This document shows positions 20,801-37,400 of a stretch of DNA of 64,000 bases, one piece after another (positions within the stretch are counted from its first letter, which is position 1; each line of letters starts with the position of its first letter). The notes under the pieces were generated by a model. The model searched no databases and was not told where the DNA came from. It was given only the letters and a program-made list of their open reading frames with translations. Origin of the DNA: Eunapius fragilis (Eukaryota > Porifera > Demospongiae > Spongillida > Spongillidae); NCBI GenBank assembly GCA_963681505.1, contig OY811988.1:6179402-6243401 (forward strand). Direction: 5' to 3'. Made by a program: the position numbers and the translations under genes.

Positions 20801-23800
20801 GCATCGAGGTGTTGATGAGACACGCAATATGAGCAAACCACTGCACACATGGAAGATAGCAGTAACCACTCCTCTATCTCTTTTTAATGCCACCCCGAGC
20901 ATACCTGCTTTGGTATGGGTTAACCAAGCGATTCAAAAGTAGGTTCCCACCCATACATTTCTATGGGAAATTTTTGACTATCTTAGCATCGAGGTGCTGA
21001 TGAGGCATGCAATATGAGCAAACCACTGCACACATGGAAGATAGCAGTAACCATTCCTCTATCTGTTTTAAATGCCACACCGAGGATACCTGCTTTGGAA
21101 TGGGTTTACCAAGCGATCCAAAAGTAGGTTCCCACCCATACATTCCTATGGGAAACTACCCATACATCTCTATGGGAAATATTGACTATCTTAGCATCGA
21201 GGTGTTGATGAGACACGCAATATGATCAAACCACTGCACACATGGAAGATAGCAGTAACCATTCCTCTATCTGTTGTAAATGCCACCCCGAGGATACCAG
21301 CTTTGGTATGGGCTACCCAAGCGATTCAAAAGTAGGTTCCCACCCATACATTCCTATGGGAAACCACCCATACATCTCTATGTGAAATATTGACTATCTT
21401 AGCATCGAGGTGTTGATGAGACATGCAATATGAGCAAACCACTGCACACATGGAAGATAGCAGTAACCACTCCTCTATCTCTTTTTAATGCCACCCCGAG
21501 CATACCTGCTTTGGTATGGGTTAACCAAGCGATTCAAAAGTAGGTTCCCACCCATACATTTCTATGGGAAATTTTTGACTATCTTAGCATCGAGGTGTTG
21601 ATGAGGCATGCAATATGAGCAAACCACTGCACACATGAAAGATAGCAGTAACCATTCCTCTATCTGTTTTAAATGCCACCCCGAGGATACCTGCTTTGGT
21701 ATGGGTTTACCAAGCGATTCAAAAGTAGGTTCCCACCCATACATTCCTATGGGAAACCATCCATACATCTCTATGGGAAATATTGCCTATCTTAGCATCG
21801 AGGTGTTGATGAGACACGCAATATGAGCAAACCACTGCACACATGTAAGATAGCAGTAACCACTCCTCTATCTCTTTTTAATGCCACCCCGAGCATACCT
21901 GCTTTGGTATGGGTTAACCAAGCGATTCAAAAGTAGGTTCCCACCCATACATTTCTATGGGAAATTTTTGACTATCTTAGCATCGAGGTGTTGATGAGGC
22001 ATGCAATATGAGCAAACCACTGCACACATGGAAGATAGCAGTGACCATTCCTCTATCTGTTTTAAATGCCACCCCGAGCATACCTGCTTTGGTATGGGTT
22101 ACCCAAGCGATTCAAAAGTAGGTTCCCACCCATACATTCCTATGGGAAACTACCCATACATCTCTATGGGAAATATTGACTATCTTAGCATCGAGGTGTT
22201 GATGAGATACGCAATATGAGCAAACCACTGCACACATGGAAGATAGCAGTAACCACTCCTCTATCTCTTTTTAATGCCACCCCGAGCATACCTGCTTTGG
22301 TATGGGTTAACCAAGCGATTCAAAAGTAGGTTCCCACCCATACATTTCTATGGGAAATTTTTGACTATCTTAGCATCGAGGTGTTGATGAGGCATGCAAT
22401 ATGAGCAAACCACTGCACACATGGAAGATAGCAGTGACCATTCCTCTATCTGTTTTAAATGCCACACCGAGGATACCTGCTTTGGAAAGGGTTTACCAAG
22501 CGATTCAAAAGTAGGTTCCCACCCATACATTCCTATGGGAAACTACCCATACATCTCTATGGGAAATATTGACTATCTTAGCATCGAGGTGTTGATGAGA
22601 CACGCAATATGATCAAACCACTGCACACATGGAAGATAGCAGTAACCATTCCTCTATCTGTTTTAAATGCCACCCCGAGGATACCAGCTTTGGTATGGGT
22701 TACCCAAGCGATTCAAAAGTAGGTTCCCACCCATACATTCCTATGGGAAACCACCCATACATCTCTATGTGAAATATCGACTATCTTAGCATCGAGGTGT
22801 TGATGAGACATGCAATATGAGCAAACCACTGCACACATGGAAGATAGCAGTAACCACTCCTCTATCTGTTTTAAATGCCACCCCGAGGATACCTGCTTTG
22901 GTATGGGTTTACCAAGCGATTCAAAAGTAGGTTCCCACCCATACATTCCTATGGGAAACCATCCATACATCTCTATGGGAAATATTGACTATCTTAGCAT
23001 CGAGGTGTTGATGAGACACGCAATATGAGCAAACCACTGCACACATGGAAGATAGCAGTAACCACTCCTCTATCTCTTTTTAATGCCACCCCGAGCATAC
23101 CTGCTTTGGTATGGGTTAACCAAGCGATTCAAAAGTAGGTTCCCACCCATACATTTCTATGGGAAATTTTTGACTATCTTAGCATCGAGGTGTTGATGAG
23201 GCATGCAATATGAGCAAACCACTGCACACATGGAAGATAGCAGTAACCATTCCTCTATCTGTTTTAAATGCCACACCGAGGATACCTGCTTTGGAATGGG
23301 TTTACCAAGCGATTCAAAAGTAGGTTCCCACCCATACATTCCTATGGGAAACTACCCATACATCTCTATGGGAAATATTGACTATCTTAGCATCGAGGTG
23401 TTGATGAGACACGCAATATGAGCAAACCACTGCACACATGGAAGATAGCAGTAACCACTCCTCTATCTCTTTTTAATGCCACCCCGAGCATACCTGCTTT
23501 GGAATGGGTTACCCAAGCGATTCAAAAGTAGGTTCCCACCCATACATTCCTATGGGAAACTACCCATACATCTCTATGGGAAATATTGACTATCTTAGCA
23601 TCGAGGTGTTGATGAGACACGCAATATGAGCAAACCACTGCACACATGGAAGATAGCTGTAACCACTCCTCTATCTCTTTTTAATGCCACCCCGAGCATA
23701 CCTGCTTTGGTATGGGTTAACCAAGCGATTCAAAAGTAGGTTCCCACCCATACATTTCTATGGGAAATTTTTGACTATCTTAGCATCGAGGTGTTGATGA

Positions 23801-26800
23801 GGCATGCAATATGAGCAAACCACTGCACACATGGAAGATAGCAGTAACCATTCCTCTATCTGTTTTAAATGCCACACCGAGGATACCTGCTTTGGAATGG
23901 GTTTACCAAGCGATTCAAAAGTAGGTTCCCACCCATACATTCCTATGGGAAACTACCCATACATCTCTATGGGAAATATTGACTATCTTAGCATCGAGGT
24001 GTTGATGAGACACGCAATATGATCAAACCACTGCACACATGGAAGATAGCAGTAACCATTCCTCTATCTGTTTTAAATGCCACCCCGAGGATACCAGCTT
24101 TGGTATGGGTTACCCAAGCGATTCAAAAGTAGGTTCCCACCCATACATTCCTATGGGAAACCACCCATACATCTCTATGGGAAATATTGACTATCTTAGC
24201 ATCGAGGTTTTGATGAGACATGCAATATGAGTAAACCACTGCACACATGGAAGATAGCAGTAACCATTCCTCTATCTGTTTTAAATGCCACACCGAGGAT
24301 ACCTGCTTTGGAATGGGTTTACCAAGCGATTCAAAAGTAGGTTCCCACCCATACATTCCTATGGGAAACTACCCATACATCTCTATGGGAAATATTGACT
24401 ATCTTAGCATCGAGGTGTTGATGAGACATGCAATATGAGCAAACCACTGCACACATGGAAGATAGCAGTAACCACTCCTCTATCTCTTTGTAATGCCACC
24501 CCGAGCATACCTGCTTTGGTATGGGTTACCCAAGCGATTCAAAAGTAGGTTCCCACCCATACATTCCTATGAGAAACTACCCATACATCTCTATGGGAAA
24601 TATTGACTATCTTAGCATCGAGGTGTTGATGAGACACGCAATATGAGCAAACCACTGCACACATGGAAGATAGCAGTAACCACTCCTCTATCTCTTTTTA
24701 ATGCCACCCCGAGCATATCTGCTTTGGTATGGGTTAACCAAGCGATTCAAAAGTAGGTTCCCACCCATACATTTCTATGGGAAATTTTTGACTATCTTAG
24801 CATCGAGGTGTTGATGAGGCATGCAATATGAGCAAACCACTGCACACATGGAAGATAGCAGTAACCATTCCTCTATCTGTTTTAAATGCCACACCGAGGA
24901 TACCTGCTTTGGTATGGGTTACCCAAGCGATTCAAAAGTAGGTTCCCACCCATACATTCCTATGGGAAACTACCCATACATCTCTATGGGAAATATTGAC
25001 TATCTTAGCATCTAGGTGTTGATGAGACACGCAATATGAGCAAACCACTGCACACATGGAAGATAGCAGTAACCACTCCTCTATCTCTTTTTAATGCCAC
25101 CCCGAGCATACCTGCTTTGGTATGGGTTAACCAAGCGATTCAAAAGTAGGTTCCCACCCATACATTTCTATGGGAAATTTTTGACTATCTTAGCATCGAG
25201 GTGTTGATGAGACACGCAATATGAGCAAACCACTGCACACATGGAAGATAGCAGTAACCACTCCTCTATCTCTTTTTAATGCCACCCCGAGCATACCTGC
25301 TTTGGTATGGGTTAACCAAGCGATTCAAAAGTAGGTTCCCACCCATACATTTCTATGGGAAATTTTTGACTATCTTAGCATCGAGGTGTTGATGAGGCAT
25401 GCAATATGAGCAAACCACTGCACACATGAAAGATAGCAGTAACCATTCCTCTATCTGTTTTAAATGCCACCCCGAGGATACCTGCTTTGGTATGGGTTTA
25501 CCAAGCGATTCAAAAGTAGGTTCCCACCCATACATTCCTATGGGAAACCATCCATACATCTCTATGGGAAATATTGACTATCTTAGCATCGAGGTGTTGA
25601 TGAGACACGCAATATGAGCAAACCACTGCACACATGGAAGATAGCAGTAACCACTCCTCTATCTCTTTTTAATGCCACCCCGAGCATACCTGCTTTGGTA
25701 TGGGTTACCCAAGCGATTCAAAAGTAGGTTCCCACCCATACATTCCTATGGGAAACTACCCATACATCTCTATGGGAAATATTGACTATCTTAGCATCGA
25801 GGTGTTGATGAGACACGCAATATGAGCAAACCACTGCACACATGGAAGATAGCAGTAACCACTCCTCTATCTCTTTTTAATGCCACCCCGAGCATACCTG
25901 CTTTGGTATGGGTTAACCAAGCGATTCAAAAGTAGGTTCCCACCCATACATATCTATGGGAAATTTTTGACTATCTTAGCATCGAGGTGTTGATGAGGCA
26001 TGCAATATGAGCAAACCACTGCACACATGGAAGATAGCAGTAACCATTCCTCTATCTGTTTTAAATGCCACCCCGAGGATACCAGCTTTGGTATGGGTTA
26101 CCGAAGCGATTCAAAAGTAGGTTCCCACCCATACATTCCTATGGGAAACCACCCATACATCTCTATGGGAAATATTGACTATCTTAGCATCGAGGTGTTG
26201 ATGAGACATGCAATATGAGCAAACCACTGCACACATGGAAGATAGCAGTAACCACTCATCTATCTCTTTTTAATGCCACCCCGAGCATACCTGCTTTGGT
26301 ATGGGTTAACCAAGCGATTCAAAAGTAGGTTCCCACCCATACATTTCTATGGGAAATTTTTGACTATCTTAGCATCGAGGTGTTGATGAGGCATGCAATA
26401 TGAGCAAACCACTGCACACATGAAAGATAGCAGTAACCATTCCTCTATCTGTTTTAAATGCCACCCCGAGGATACCTGCTTTGGTATGGGTTTACCAAGC
26501 GATTCAAAAGTAGGTTCCCACCCATACATTCCTATGGGAAACCATCCATACATCTCTATGGGAAATATTGACTATCTTAGCATCGAGGTGTTGATGAGAC
26601 ACGCAATATGAGCAAACCACTGCACACATGGAAGATAGCAGTAACCACTCCTCTATCTCTTTTTAATGCCACCCCGAGCATACCTGCTTTGGTATGGGTT
26701 ACCCAAGCGATTCAAAAGTAGGTTCCCACCCATACATTCCTATGGGAAACTACCCATACATCTCTATGGGAAATATTGACTATCTTAGCATCGAGGTGTT

Positions 26801-29605
26801 GATGAGACACGCAATATGAGCAAACCACTGCACACATGGAAGATAGCAGTAACCACTCCTCTATCTCTTTTTAATGCCACCCCGAGCATACCTGCTTTGG
26901 TATGGGTTAACCAAGCGATTCAAAAGTAGGTTCCCACCCTTACATTTCTATGGGAAATTTTTGACTATCTTAACATCGAGGTGCTGATGAGGCATGCAAT
27001 ATGAGCAAACCACTGCACACATGGAAGATAGCAGGAACCATTCCTCTATCTGTTTTAAATGCCACACCGAGGATACCTGCTTTGGAATGGGTTTACCAAG
27101 CGATTCAAAAGTAGGTTCCCACCCATACATTCCTATGGGAAACTACCCATACATCTCTATGGGAAATATTGACTATCTTAGCATCGAGGTGTTGATGAGA
27201 CACGCAATATGATCAAACCACTGCACACATGGAAGATAGCAGTAACCATTCCTCTATCTGTTTTAAATGCCACCCCGAGGATACCAGCTTTGGTATGGGC
27301 TACCCAAGCGATTCAAAAGTAGGTTCCCACCCATACATTCCTATGGGAAACCACCCATACATCTCTATGTGAAATATTGACTATCTTAGCATCGAGGTGT
27401 TGATGAGACATGCAATATGAGCAAACCACTGCACACATGGAAGATAGCAGTAACCACTCCTCTATCTCTTTTTAATGCCACCCCGAGCATACCTGCTTTG
27501 GTATGGGTTAACCAAGCGATTCAAAAGTAGGTTCCCACCCATACATTTCTATGTGAAATTTTTGACTATCTTAGCATCGAGGTGTTGATGAGGCATGCAA
27601 TATGAGCAAACCACTGCACACATGAAAGATAGCAGTAACCATTCCTCTATCTGTTTTAAATGCCACCCCGAGGATACCTGCTTTGGTATGGGTTTACCAA
27701 GCGATTCAAAAGTAGGTTCCCACCCATACATTCCTATGGGAAACCATCCATACATCTCTATGGGAAATATTGCCTATCTTAGCATCGAGGTGTTGATGAG
27801 ACACGCAATATGAGCAAACCACTGCACACATGGAAGATAGCAGTAACCACTCCTCTATCTCTTTTTAATGCCACCCCGAGCATGCCTGCTTTGGTATGGG
27901 TTAACCAAGCGATTCAAAAGTAGGTTCCCACCCATACATTACTATGGGAAATTTTTGACTATCTTAGCATCGAGGTGTTGATGTGGCATGCAATATGAGC
28001 AAACCACTGCACACATGGAAGATAGCAGTGACCATTCCTCTATCTGTTTTAAATGCCACCCCGAGCATACCTGCTTTGGTATGGGTTACCCAAGCGATTC
28101 AAAAGTAGGTTCCCACCCATACATTCCTATGGGAAACTACCCATACATCTCTATGGGAAATATTGACTATCTTAGCATCGAGGTGTTGATTAGATACGCA
28201 ATATGAGCAAACCACTGCACACATGGAAGATAGCAGTAACCACTCCTCTATCTCTTTTTAATGCCACCCCGAGCATACCTGCTTTGGTATGGGTTAACCA
28301 AGCGATTCAAAAGTAGGTTCCCACCCATACATTTCTATGGGAAATTTTTGACTATCTTAGCATCGAGGTGTTGATGAGGCATGCAATATGAGCAAACCAC
28401 TGCACACATGGAAGATAGCAGTGACCATTCCTCTATCTGTTTTAAATGCCACACCGAGGATACCTGCTTTGGAATGGGTTTACCAAGCGATTCAAAAGTA
28501 GGTTCCCACCCATACATTCCTATGGGAAACTACCCATACATCTCTATGGGAAATATTGACTATCTTAGCATCGAGGTGTTGATGAGACACGCAATATGAT
28601 CAAACCACTGCACACATGGAAGATAGCAGTAACCATTCCTCTATCTGTTTTAAATGCCACCCCGAGGATACCAGCTTTGGTATGGGTTACCCAAGCGATT
28701 CAAAAGTAGGTTCCCACCCATACATTCCTATGGGAAACCACCCATACATCTCTATGTGAAATATCGACTATCTTAGCATCGAGGTGTTGATGAGACGTGC
28801 AATATGAGCAAACCACTGCACACATGGAAGATAGCAGTAACCATTCCTCTATCTGTTTTAAATGCCACCCCGAGGATACCTGCTTTGGTATGGGTTTACC
28901 AAGCGATTCAAAAGTAGGTTCCCACCCATACATTCCTATGGGAAACCATCCATACATCTCTATGGGAAATATTGACTATCTTAGCATCGAGGTGTTGATG
29001 AGACACGCAATATGAGCAAACCACTGCACACATGGAAGATAGCAGTAACCACTCCTCTATCTCTTTTTAATGCCACCCCGAGCATACCTGCTTTGGTATG
29101 GGTTACCCAAGCGATTCAAAAGTAGGTTCCCACCCATACATTCCTATGGGAAACTACCCATACATCTCTATGGGAAATATTGACTATCTTAGCATCGAGG
29201 TGTTGATGAGACACGCAATATGAGCAAACCACTGCACACATGGAAGATAGCAGTAACCACTCCTCTATCTCTTTTTAATGCCACCCCGAGCATACCTGCT
29301 TTGGTATGGGTTAACCAAGCGATTCAAAAGTAGGTTCCCACCCTTACATTTCTATGGGAAATTTTTGACTATCTTAACATCGAGGTGCTGATGAGGCATG
29401 CAATATGAGCAAACCACTGCACACATGGAAGATAGCAGGAACCATTCCTCTATCTGTTTTAAATGCCACACCGAGGATACCTGCTTTGGAATGGGTTTAC
29501 CAAGCGATTCAAAAGTAGGTTCCCACCCATACATTCCTATGGGAAACTACCCATACATCTCTATGGGAAATATTGACTATCTTAGCATCGAGGTGTTGAT
29601 GAGAC

Positions 29606-30424
29606 ACGCAATATGATCAAACCACTGCACACATGGAAGATAGCAGTAACCATTCCTCTATCTGTTTTAAATGCCACCCCGAGGATACCTGCTTTGGTAT
29701 GGGTTTACCAAGCGATTCAAAAGTAGGTTCCCACCCATACATTCCTATGGGAAACCATCCATACATCTCTATGGGAAATATTGACTATCTTAGCATCGAG
29801 GTGTTGATGAGACACGCAATATGAGCAAACCACTGCACACATGGAAGATAGCAGTAACCACTCCTCTATCTCTTTTTAATGCCACCCCGAGCATACCTGC
29901 TTTGGTATGGGTTACCCAAGCGATTCAAAAGTAGGTTCCCACCCATACATTCCTATGGGAAACTACCCATACATCTCTATGGGAAATATTGACTATCTTA
30001 GCATCGAGGTGTTGATGAGACACGCAATATGAGCAAACCACTGCACACATGGAAGATAGCAGTAACCACTCCTCTATCTCTTTTTAATGCCACCCCGAGC
30101 ATACCTGCTTTGGTATGGGTTAACCAAGCGATTCAAAAGTAGGTTCCCACCCTTACATTTCTATGGGAAATTTTTGACTATCTTAACATCGAGGTGCTGA
30201 TGAGGCATGCAATATGAGCAAACCACTGCACACATGGAAGATAGCAGGAACCATTCCTCTATCTGTTTTAAATGCCACACCGAGGATACCTGCTTTGGAA
30301 TGGGTTTACCAAGCGATTCAAAAGTAGGTTCCCACCCATACATTCCTATGGGAAACTACCCATACATCTCTATGGGAAATATTGACTATCTTAGCATCGA
30401 GGTGTTGATGAGACACGCAATATG
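29606..30424. repeat. 809-bp tandem duplication within the satellite
   Basis: The 28.8-29.6 kb block recurs at 29.6-30.4 kb with an 809-bp shift (A+A+B plus A). Shared rare variants are CACCCTTACATTTC (near 29340 and 30149), TATCTTAACATCG and GATAGCAGGAACC. The same variants also occur once at 26.9 kb, 3213 bp before the 30.1-kb copy. Confidence 0.8.
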
Positions 30425-33400
30425 ATCAAACCACTGCACACATGGAAGATAGCAGTAACCATTCCTCTATCTGTTTTAAATGCCACCCCGAGGATACCAG
30501 CTTTGGTATGGGCTACCCAAGCGATTCAAAAGTAGGTTCCCACCCATACATTCCTATGGGAAACCACCCATACATCTCTATGTGAAATATTGACTATCTT
30601 AGCATCGAGGTGTTGATGAGACATGCAATATGAGCAAACCACTGCACACATGGAAGATAGCAGTAACCACTCCTCTATCTCTTTTTAATGCCACCCCGAG
30701 CATACCTGCTTTGGTATGGGTTAACCAAGCGATTCAAAAGTAGGTTCCCACCCATACATTTCTATGTGAAATTTTTGACTATCTTAGCATCGAGGTGTTG
30801 ATGAGGCATGCAATATGAGCAAACCACTGCACACATGAAAGATAGCAGTAACCATTCCTCTATCTGTTTTAAATGCCACCCCGAGGATACCTGCTTTGGT
30901 ATGGGTTTACCAAGCGATTCAAAAGTAGGTTCCCACCCATACATTCCTATGGGAAACCATCCATACATCTCTATGGGAAATATTGCCTATCTTAGCATCG
31001 AGGTGTTGATGAGACACGCAATATGAGCAAACCACTGCACACATGGAAGATAGCAGTAACCACTCCTCTATCTCTTTTTAATGCCACCCCGAGCATGCCT
31101 GCTTTGGTATGGGTTAACCAAGCGATTCAAAAGTAGGTTCCCACCCATACATTACTATGGGAAATTTTTGACTATCTTAGCATCGAGGTGTTGATGTGGC
31201 ATGCAATATGAGCAAACCACTGCACACATGGAAGATAGCAGTGACCATTCCTCTATCTGTTTTAAATGCCACCCCGAGCATACCTGCTTTGGTATGGGTT
31301 ACCCAAGCGATTCAAAAGTAGGTTCCCACCCATACATTCCTATGGGAAACTACCCATACATCTCTATGGGAAATATTGACTATCTTAGCATCGAGGTGTT
31401 GATTAGATACGCAATATGAGCAAACCACTGCACACATGGAAGATAGCAGTAACCACTCCTCTATCTCTTTTTAATGCCACCCCGAGCATACCTGCTTTGG
31501 TATGGGTTAACCAAGCGATTCAAAAGTAGGTTCCCACCCATACATTTCTATGGGAAATTTTTGACTATCTTAGCATCGAGGTGTTGATGAGGCATGCAAT
31601 ATGAGCAAACCACTGCACACATGGAAGATAGCAGTGACCATTCCTCTATCTGTTTTAAATGCCACACCGAGGATACCTGCTTTGGAATGGGTTTACCAAG
31701 CGATTCAAAAGTAGGTTCCCACCCATACATTCCTATGGGAAACTACCCATACATCTCTATGGGAAATATTGACTATCTTAGCATCGAGGTGTTGATGAGA
31801 CACGCAATATGATCAAACCACTGCACACATGGAAGATAGCAGTAACCATTCCTCTATCTGTTTTAAATGCCACCCCGAGGATACCAGCTTTGGTATGGGT
31901 TACCCAAGCGATTCAAAAGTAGGTTCCCACCCATACATTCCTATGGGAAACCACCCATACATCTCTATGTGAAATATCGACTATCTTAGCATCGAGGTGT
32001 TGATGAGACGTGCAATATGAGCAAACCACTGCACACATGGAAGATAGCAGTAACCATTCCTCTATCTGTTTTAAATGCCACCCCGAGGATACCTGCTTTG
32101 GTATGGGTTTACCAAGCGATTCAAAAGTAGGTTCCCACCCATACATTCCTATGGGAAACCATCCATACATCTCTATGGGAAATATTGACTATCTTAGCAT
32201 CGAGGTGTTGATGAGACACGCAATATGAGCAAACCACTGCACACATGGAAGATAGCTGTAACCAATCCTCTATCTCTTTTTAATGCCACCCCGAGCATAC
32301 CTGCTTTGGTATGGGTTAACCAAGCGATTCAAAAGTAGGTTCCCACCCATACATTTCTATGGGAAATTTTTGACTATCTTAGCATCGAGGTGTTGATGAG
32401 GCATGCAATATGAGCAAACCACTGCACACATGGAAGATAGCAGTAACCATTCCTCTATCTGTTTTAAATGCCACACCGAGGATACCTGCTTTGGAATGGG
32501 TTTACCAAGCGATTCAAAAGTAGGTTCCCACCCATACATTCCTATGGGAAACTACCCATACATCTCTATGGGAAATATTGACTATCTTAGCATCGAGGTG
32601 TTGATGAGACACGCAATATGATCAAACCACTGCACACATGGAAGATAGCAGTAACCATTCCTCTATCTGTTTTAAATGCCACCCCGAGGATACCAGCTTT
32701 GGTATGGGTTACCCAAGCGATTCAAAAGTAGGTTCCCACCCATACATTCCTATGGGAAACCACCCATACATCTCTATGGGAAATATTGACTATCATAGCA
32801 TCGAGGTTTTGATGAGACATGCAATATGAGCAAACCACTGCACACATGGAAGATAGCAGTAACCATTCCTCTATCTGTTTTAAATGCCACACCGAGGATA
32901 CCTGCTTTGGAATGGGTTTACCAAGCGATTCAAAAGTAGGTTCCCACCCATACATTCCTATGGGAAACTACCCATACATCTCTATGGGAAATATTGACTA
33001 TCTTAGCATCGAGGTGTTGATGAGACACGCAATATGAGCAAACCACTGCACACATGGAAGATAGCAGTAACCACTCCTCTATCTCTTTTTAATGCCACCC
33101 CGAGCATACCTGCTTTGGTATGGGTTAACCAAGCGATTCAAAAGTAGGTTCCCACCCATACATTTCTATGGGAAATTTTTGACTATCTTAGCATCGAGGT
33201 GTTGATGAGGCATGCAATATGAGCAAACCACTGCACACATGGAAGATAGCAGTAACCATTCCTCTATCTGTTTTAAATGCCACCCCGAGGATACCAGCTT
33301 TGGTATGGGTTACCCAAGCGATTCAAAAGTAGGTTCCCACCCATACATTCCTATGGGAAACCACCCATACATCTCTATGGGAAATATTGACTATCTTAGC

Positions 33401-34429
33401 ATCGAGGTGTTGATGAGACATGCAATATGAGCAAACCACTGCACACATGGAAGATAGCAGTAACCACTCCTCTATCTCTTTTTAATGCCACCCCGAGCAT
33501 ACCTGCTTTGGTATGGGTTAACCAAGCGATTCAAAAGTAGGTTCCCACCCATACATTTCTATGGGAAATTTTTGACTATCTTAGCATCGATGTGTTGATG
33601 AGGCATGCAATATCAGCAAACCACTGCACACATGAAAGATAGCAGTAACCATTCCTCTATCTGTTTTAAATGCCACCCCGAGGATACCTGCTTTGGTATG
33701 GGTTTACCAAGCGATTCAAAAGTAGGTTCCCACCCATACATTCCTATGGGAAACCATCCATACATCTCTATGGGAAATATTGACTATCTTAGCATCGAGG
33801 TGTTGATGAGACACGCAATATGAGCAAACCACTGCACACATGGAAGATAGCAGTAACCACTCCTCTATCTCTTTTTAATGCCACCCCGAGCATACCTGCT
33901 TTGGTATGGGTTACCCAAGCGATTCAAAAGTAGGTTCCCACCCATACATTCCTATGGGAAACTACCCATACATCTCTATGGGAAATATTGTCTATCTTAG
34001 CATCGAGGTGTTGATGAGACACGCAATATGAGCAAACCACTGCACACATGGAAGATAGCAGTAACCACTCCTCTATCTCTTTTTAATGCCACCCCGAGCA
34101 TACCTGCTTTGGTATGGGTTAACCAAGCGATTCAAAAGTAGGTTCCCACCCATACATTTCTATGGGAAATTTTTGACTATCTTAGCATCGAGGTGTTGAT
34201 GAGGCATGCAATATGAGCAAACCACTGCACACATGAAAGATAGCAGTAACCATTCCTCTATCTGTTTTAAATGCCACCCCGAGGATACCTGCTTTGGTAT
34301 GGGTTTACCAAGCGATTCAAAAGTAGGTTCCCACCCATACATTCCTATGGGAAACCATCCATACATCTCTATGGGAAATATTGACTATCTTAGCATCGAG
34401 GTGTTGATGAGACACGCAATATGAGCAAA

Positions 34430-37400
34430 CCACTGCACACATGGAAGATAGCAGTAACCACTCCTCTATCTCTTTTTAATGCCACCCCGAGCATACCTGC
34501 TTTGGTATGGGTTACCCAAGCGATTCAAAAGTAGGTTCCCACCCATACATTCCTTAGGGAAACTACCCATACATCTCTATGGGAAATATTGACTATCTTA
34601 GCATCGAGGTGTTGATGAGACACGCAATATGAGCAAACCACTGCACACATGGAAGATAGCAGTAACCACTCCTCTATCTCTTTTTAATGCCACCCCGAGC
34701 ATACCTGCTTTGGTATGGGTTAACCAAGCGATTCAAAAGTAGGTTCCCACCCATACATTTCTATGGGAAATTTTTGACTATCTTAGCATCGAGGTGCTGA
34801 TGAGGCATGCAATATGAGCAAACCACTGCACACATGGAAGATAGCAGTAACCATTCCTCTATCTGTTTTAAATGCCACACCGAGGATACCTGCTTTGGAA
34901 TGGGTTTACCAAGCGATTCAAAAGTAGGTTCCCACCCATACATTCCTATGGGAAACTACCCATACATCTCTATGGGAAATATTGACTATCTTAGCATCGA
35001 GGTGTTGATGAGACACGCAATATGATCAAACCACTGCACACATGGAAGATAGCAGTAACCATTCCTCTATCTGTTTTAAATGCCACCCCGAGGATACCAG
35101 CTTTGGTATGGGCTACCCAAGCGATTCAAAAGTAGGTTCCCACCCATACATTCCTATGGGAAACCACCCATACATCTCTATGTGAAATATTGACTATCTT
35201 AGCATCGAGGTGTTGATGAGACATGCAATATGAGCAAACCACTGCACACATGGAAGATAGCAGTAACCACTCCTCTATCTCTTTTTAATGCCACCCCGAG
35301 CATACCTGCTTTGGTATGGGTTAACCAAGCGATTCAAAAGTAGGTTCCCACCCATACATTTCTATGGGAAATTTTTGACTATCTTAGCATCGAGGTGTTG
35401 ATGAGGCATGCAAAATGAGCAAACCACTGCACACATGAAAGATAGCAGTAACCATTCCTCTATCTGTTTTAAATGCCACCCCGAGGATACCTGCTTTGGT
35501 ATGGGTTTACCAAGCGATTCAAAAGTAGGTTCACACCCATACATTCCTATTGGAAACCATCCATACATCTCTATGGGAAATATTGCCTATCTTAGCATCG
35601 AGGTGTTGATGAGACACGCAATACGAGCAAACCACTGCACACATGGAAGATAGCAGTAACCACTCCTCTATCTCTTTTTAATGCCACCCCGAGCATACCT
35701 GCTTTGGTATGGGTTAACCAAGCGATTCAAAAGTAGGTTCCCACCCATACATTTCTATGGGAAATTTTTGACTATCTTAGCATCGAGGTGTTGATGAGGC
35801 ATGCAATATGAGCAAACCACTGCACACATGGAAGATAGCAGTGACCATTCCTCTATCTGTTTTAAATGCCACCCCGAGCATACCTGCTTTGGTATGGGTT
35901 ACCCAAGCGATTCAAAAGTAGGTTCCCACCCATACATTCCTATGGGAAACTACCCATACATCTCTATGGGAAATATTGACTATCTTAGCATCGAGGTGTT
36001 GATGAGATACGCAATATGAGCAAACCACTGCACACATGGAAGATAGCAGTAACCACTCCTCTATCTCTTATTAATGCCACCCCGAGCATACCTGCTTTGG
36101 TATGGGTTAACCAAGCGATTCAAAAGTAGGTTCCCACCCATACATTTCTATGGGAAATTTTTGACTATCTTAGCATCGAGGTGTTGATGAGGCATGCAAT
36201 ATGAGCAAACCACTGCACACATGGAAGATAGCAGTGACCATTCCTCTATCTGTTTTAAATGCCACACCGAGGATACCTGCTTTGGAAAGGGTTTACCAAG
36301 CGATTCAAAAGTAGGTTCCCACCCATACATTCCTATGGGAAACTACCCATACATCTCTATGGGAAATATTGACTATCTTAGCATCGAGGTGTTGATGAGA
36401 CACGCAATATGATCAAACCACTGCACACATGGAAGATAGCAGTAACCATTCCTCTATCCGTTTTAAATGCCACCCCGAGGATACCAGCTTTGGTATGGGT
36501 TACCCAAGCGATTCAAAAGTAGGTTCCCACCCATACATTCCTATGGGAAACCACCCATACATCTCTATGTGAAATATCGACTATCTTAGCATCGAGGTGT
36601 TGATGAGACATGCAATATGAGCAAACCACTGCACACATGGAAGATAGCAGTAACCACTCCTCTATCTGTTTTAAATGCCACCCCGAGGATACCTGCTTTG
36701 GTATGGGTTTACCAAGCGATTCAAAAGTAGGTTCCCACCCATACATTCCTATGGGAAACCATCCATACATCTCTATGGGAAATATTGACTATCTTAGCAT
36801 CGAGGTGTTGATGAGACACGCAATATGAGCAAACCACTGCACACATGGAAGATAGCAGTAACCACTCCTCTATCTCTTTTTAATGCCACCCCGAGCATAC
36901 CTGCTTTGGTATGGGTTAACCAAGCGATTCAAAAGTAGGTTCCCACCCATACATTTCTATGGGAAATTTTTGACTATCTTAGCATCGAGGTGTTGATGAG
37001 GCATGCAATATGAGCAAACCACTGCACACATGGAAGATAGCAGTAACCATTCCTCTATCTGTTTTAAATGCCACACCGAGGATACCTGCTTTGGAATGGG
37101 TTTACCAAGCGATTCAAAAGTAGGTTCCCACCCATACATTCCTATGGGAAACTACCCATACATCTCTATGGGAAATATTGACTATCTTAGCATCGAGGTG
37201 TTGATGAGACACGCAATATGAGCAAACCACTGCACACATGGAAGATAGCAGTAACCACTCCTCTATCTCTTTTTAATGCCACCCCGAGCATACCTGCTTT
37301 GGAATGGATTACCCAAGCGATTCAAAAGTAGGTTCCCACCCATACATTCCTATGGGAAACTACCCATACATCTCTATGGGAAATATTGACTATCTTAGCA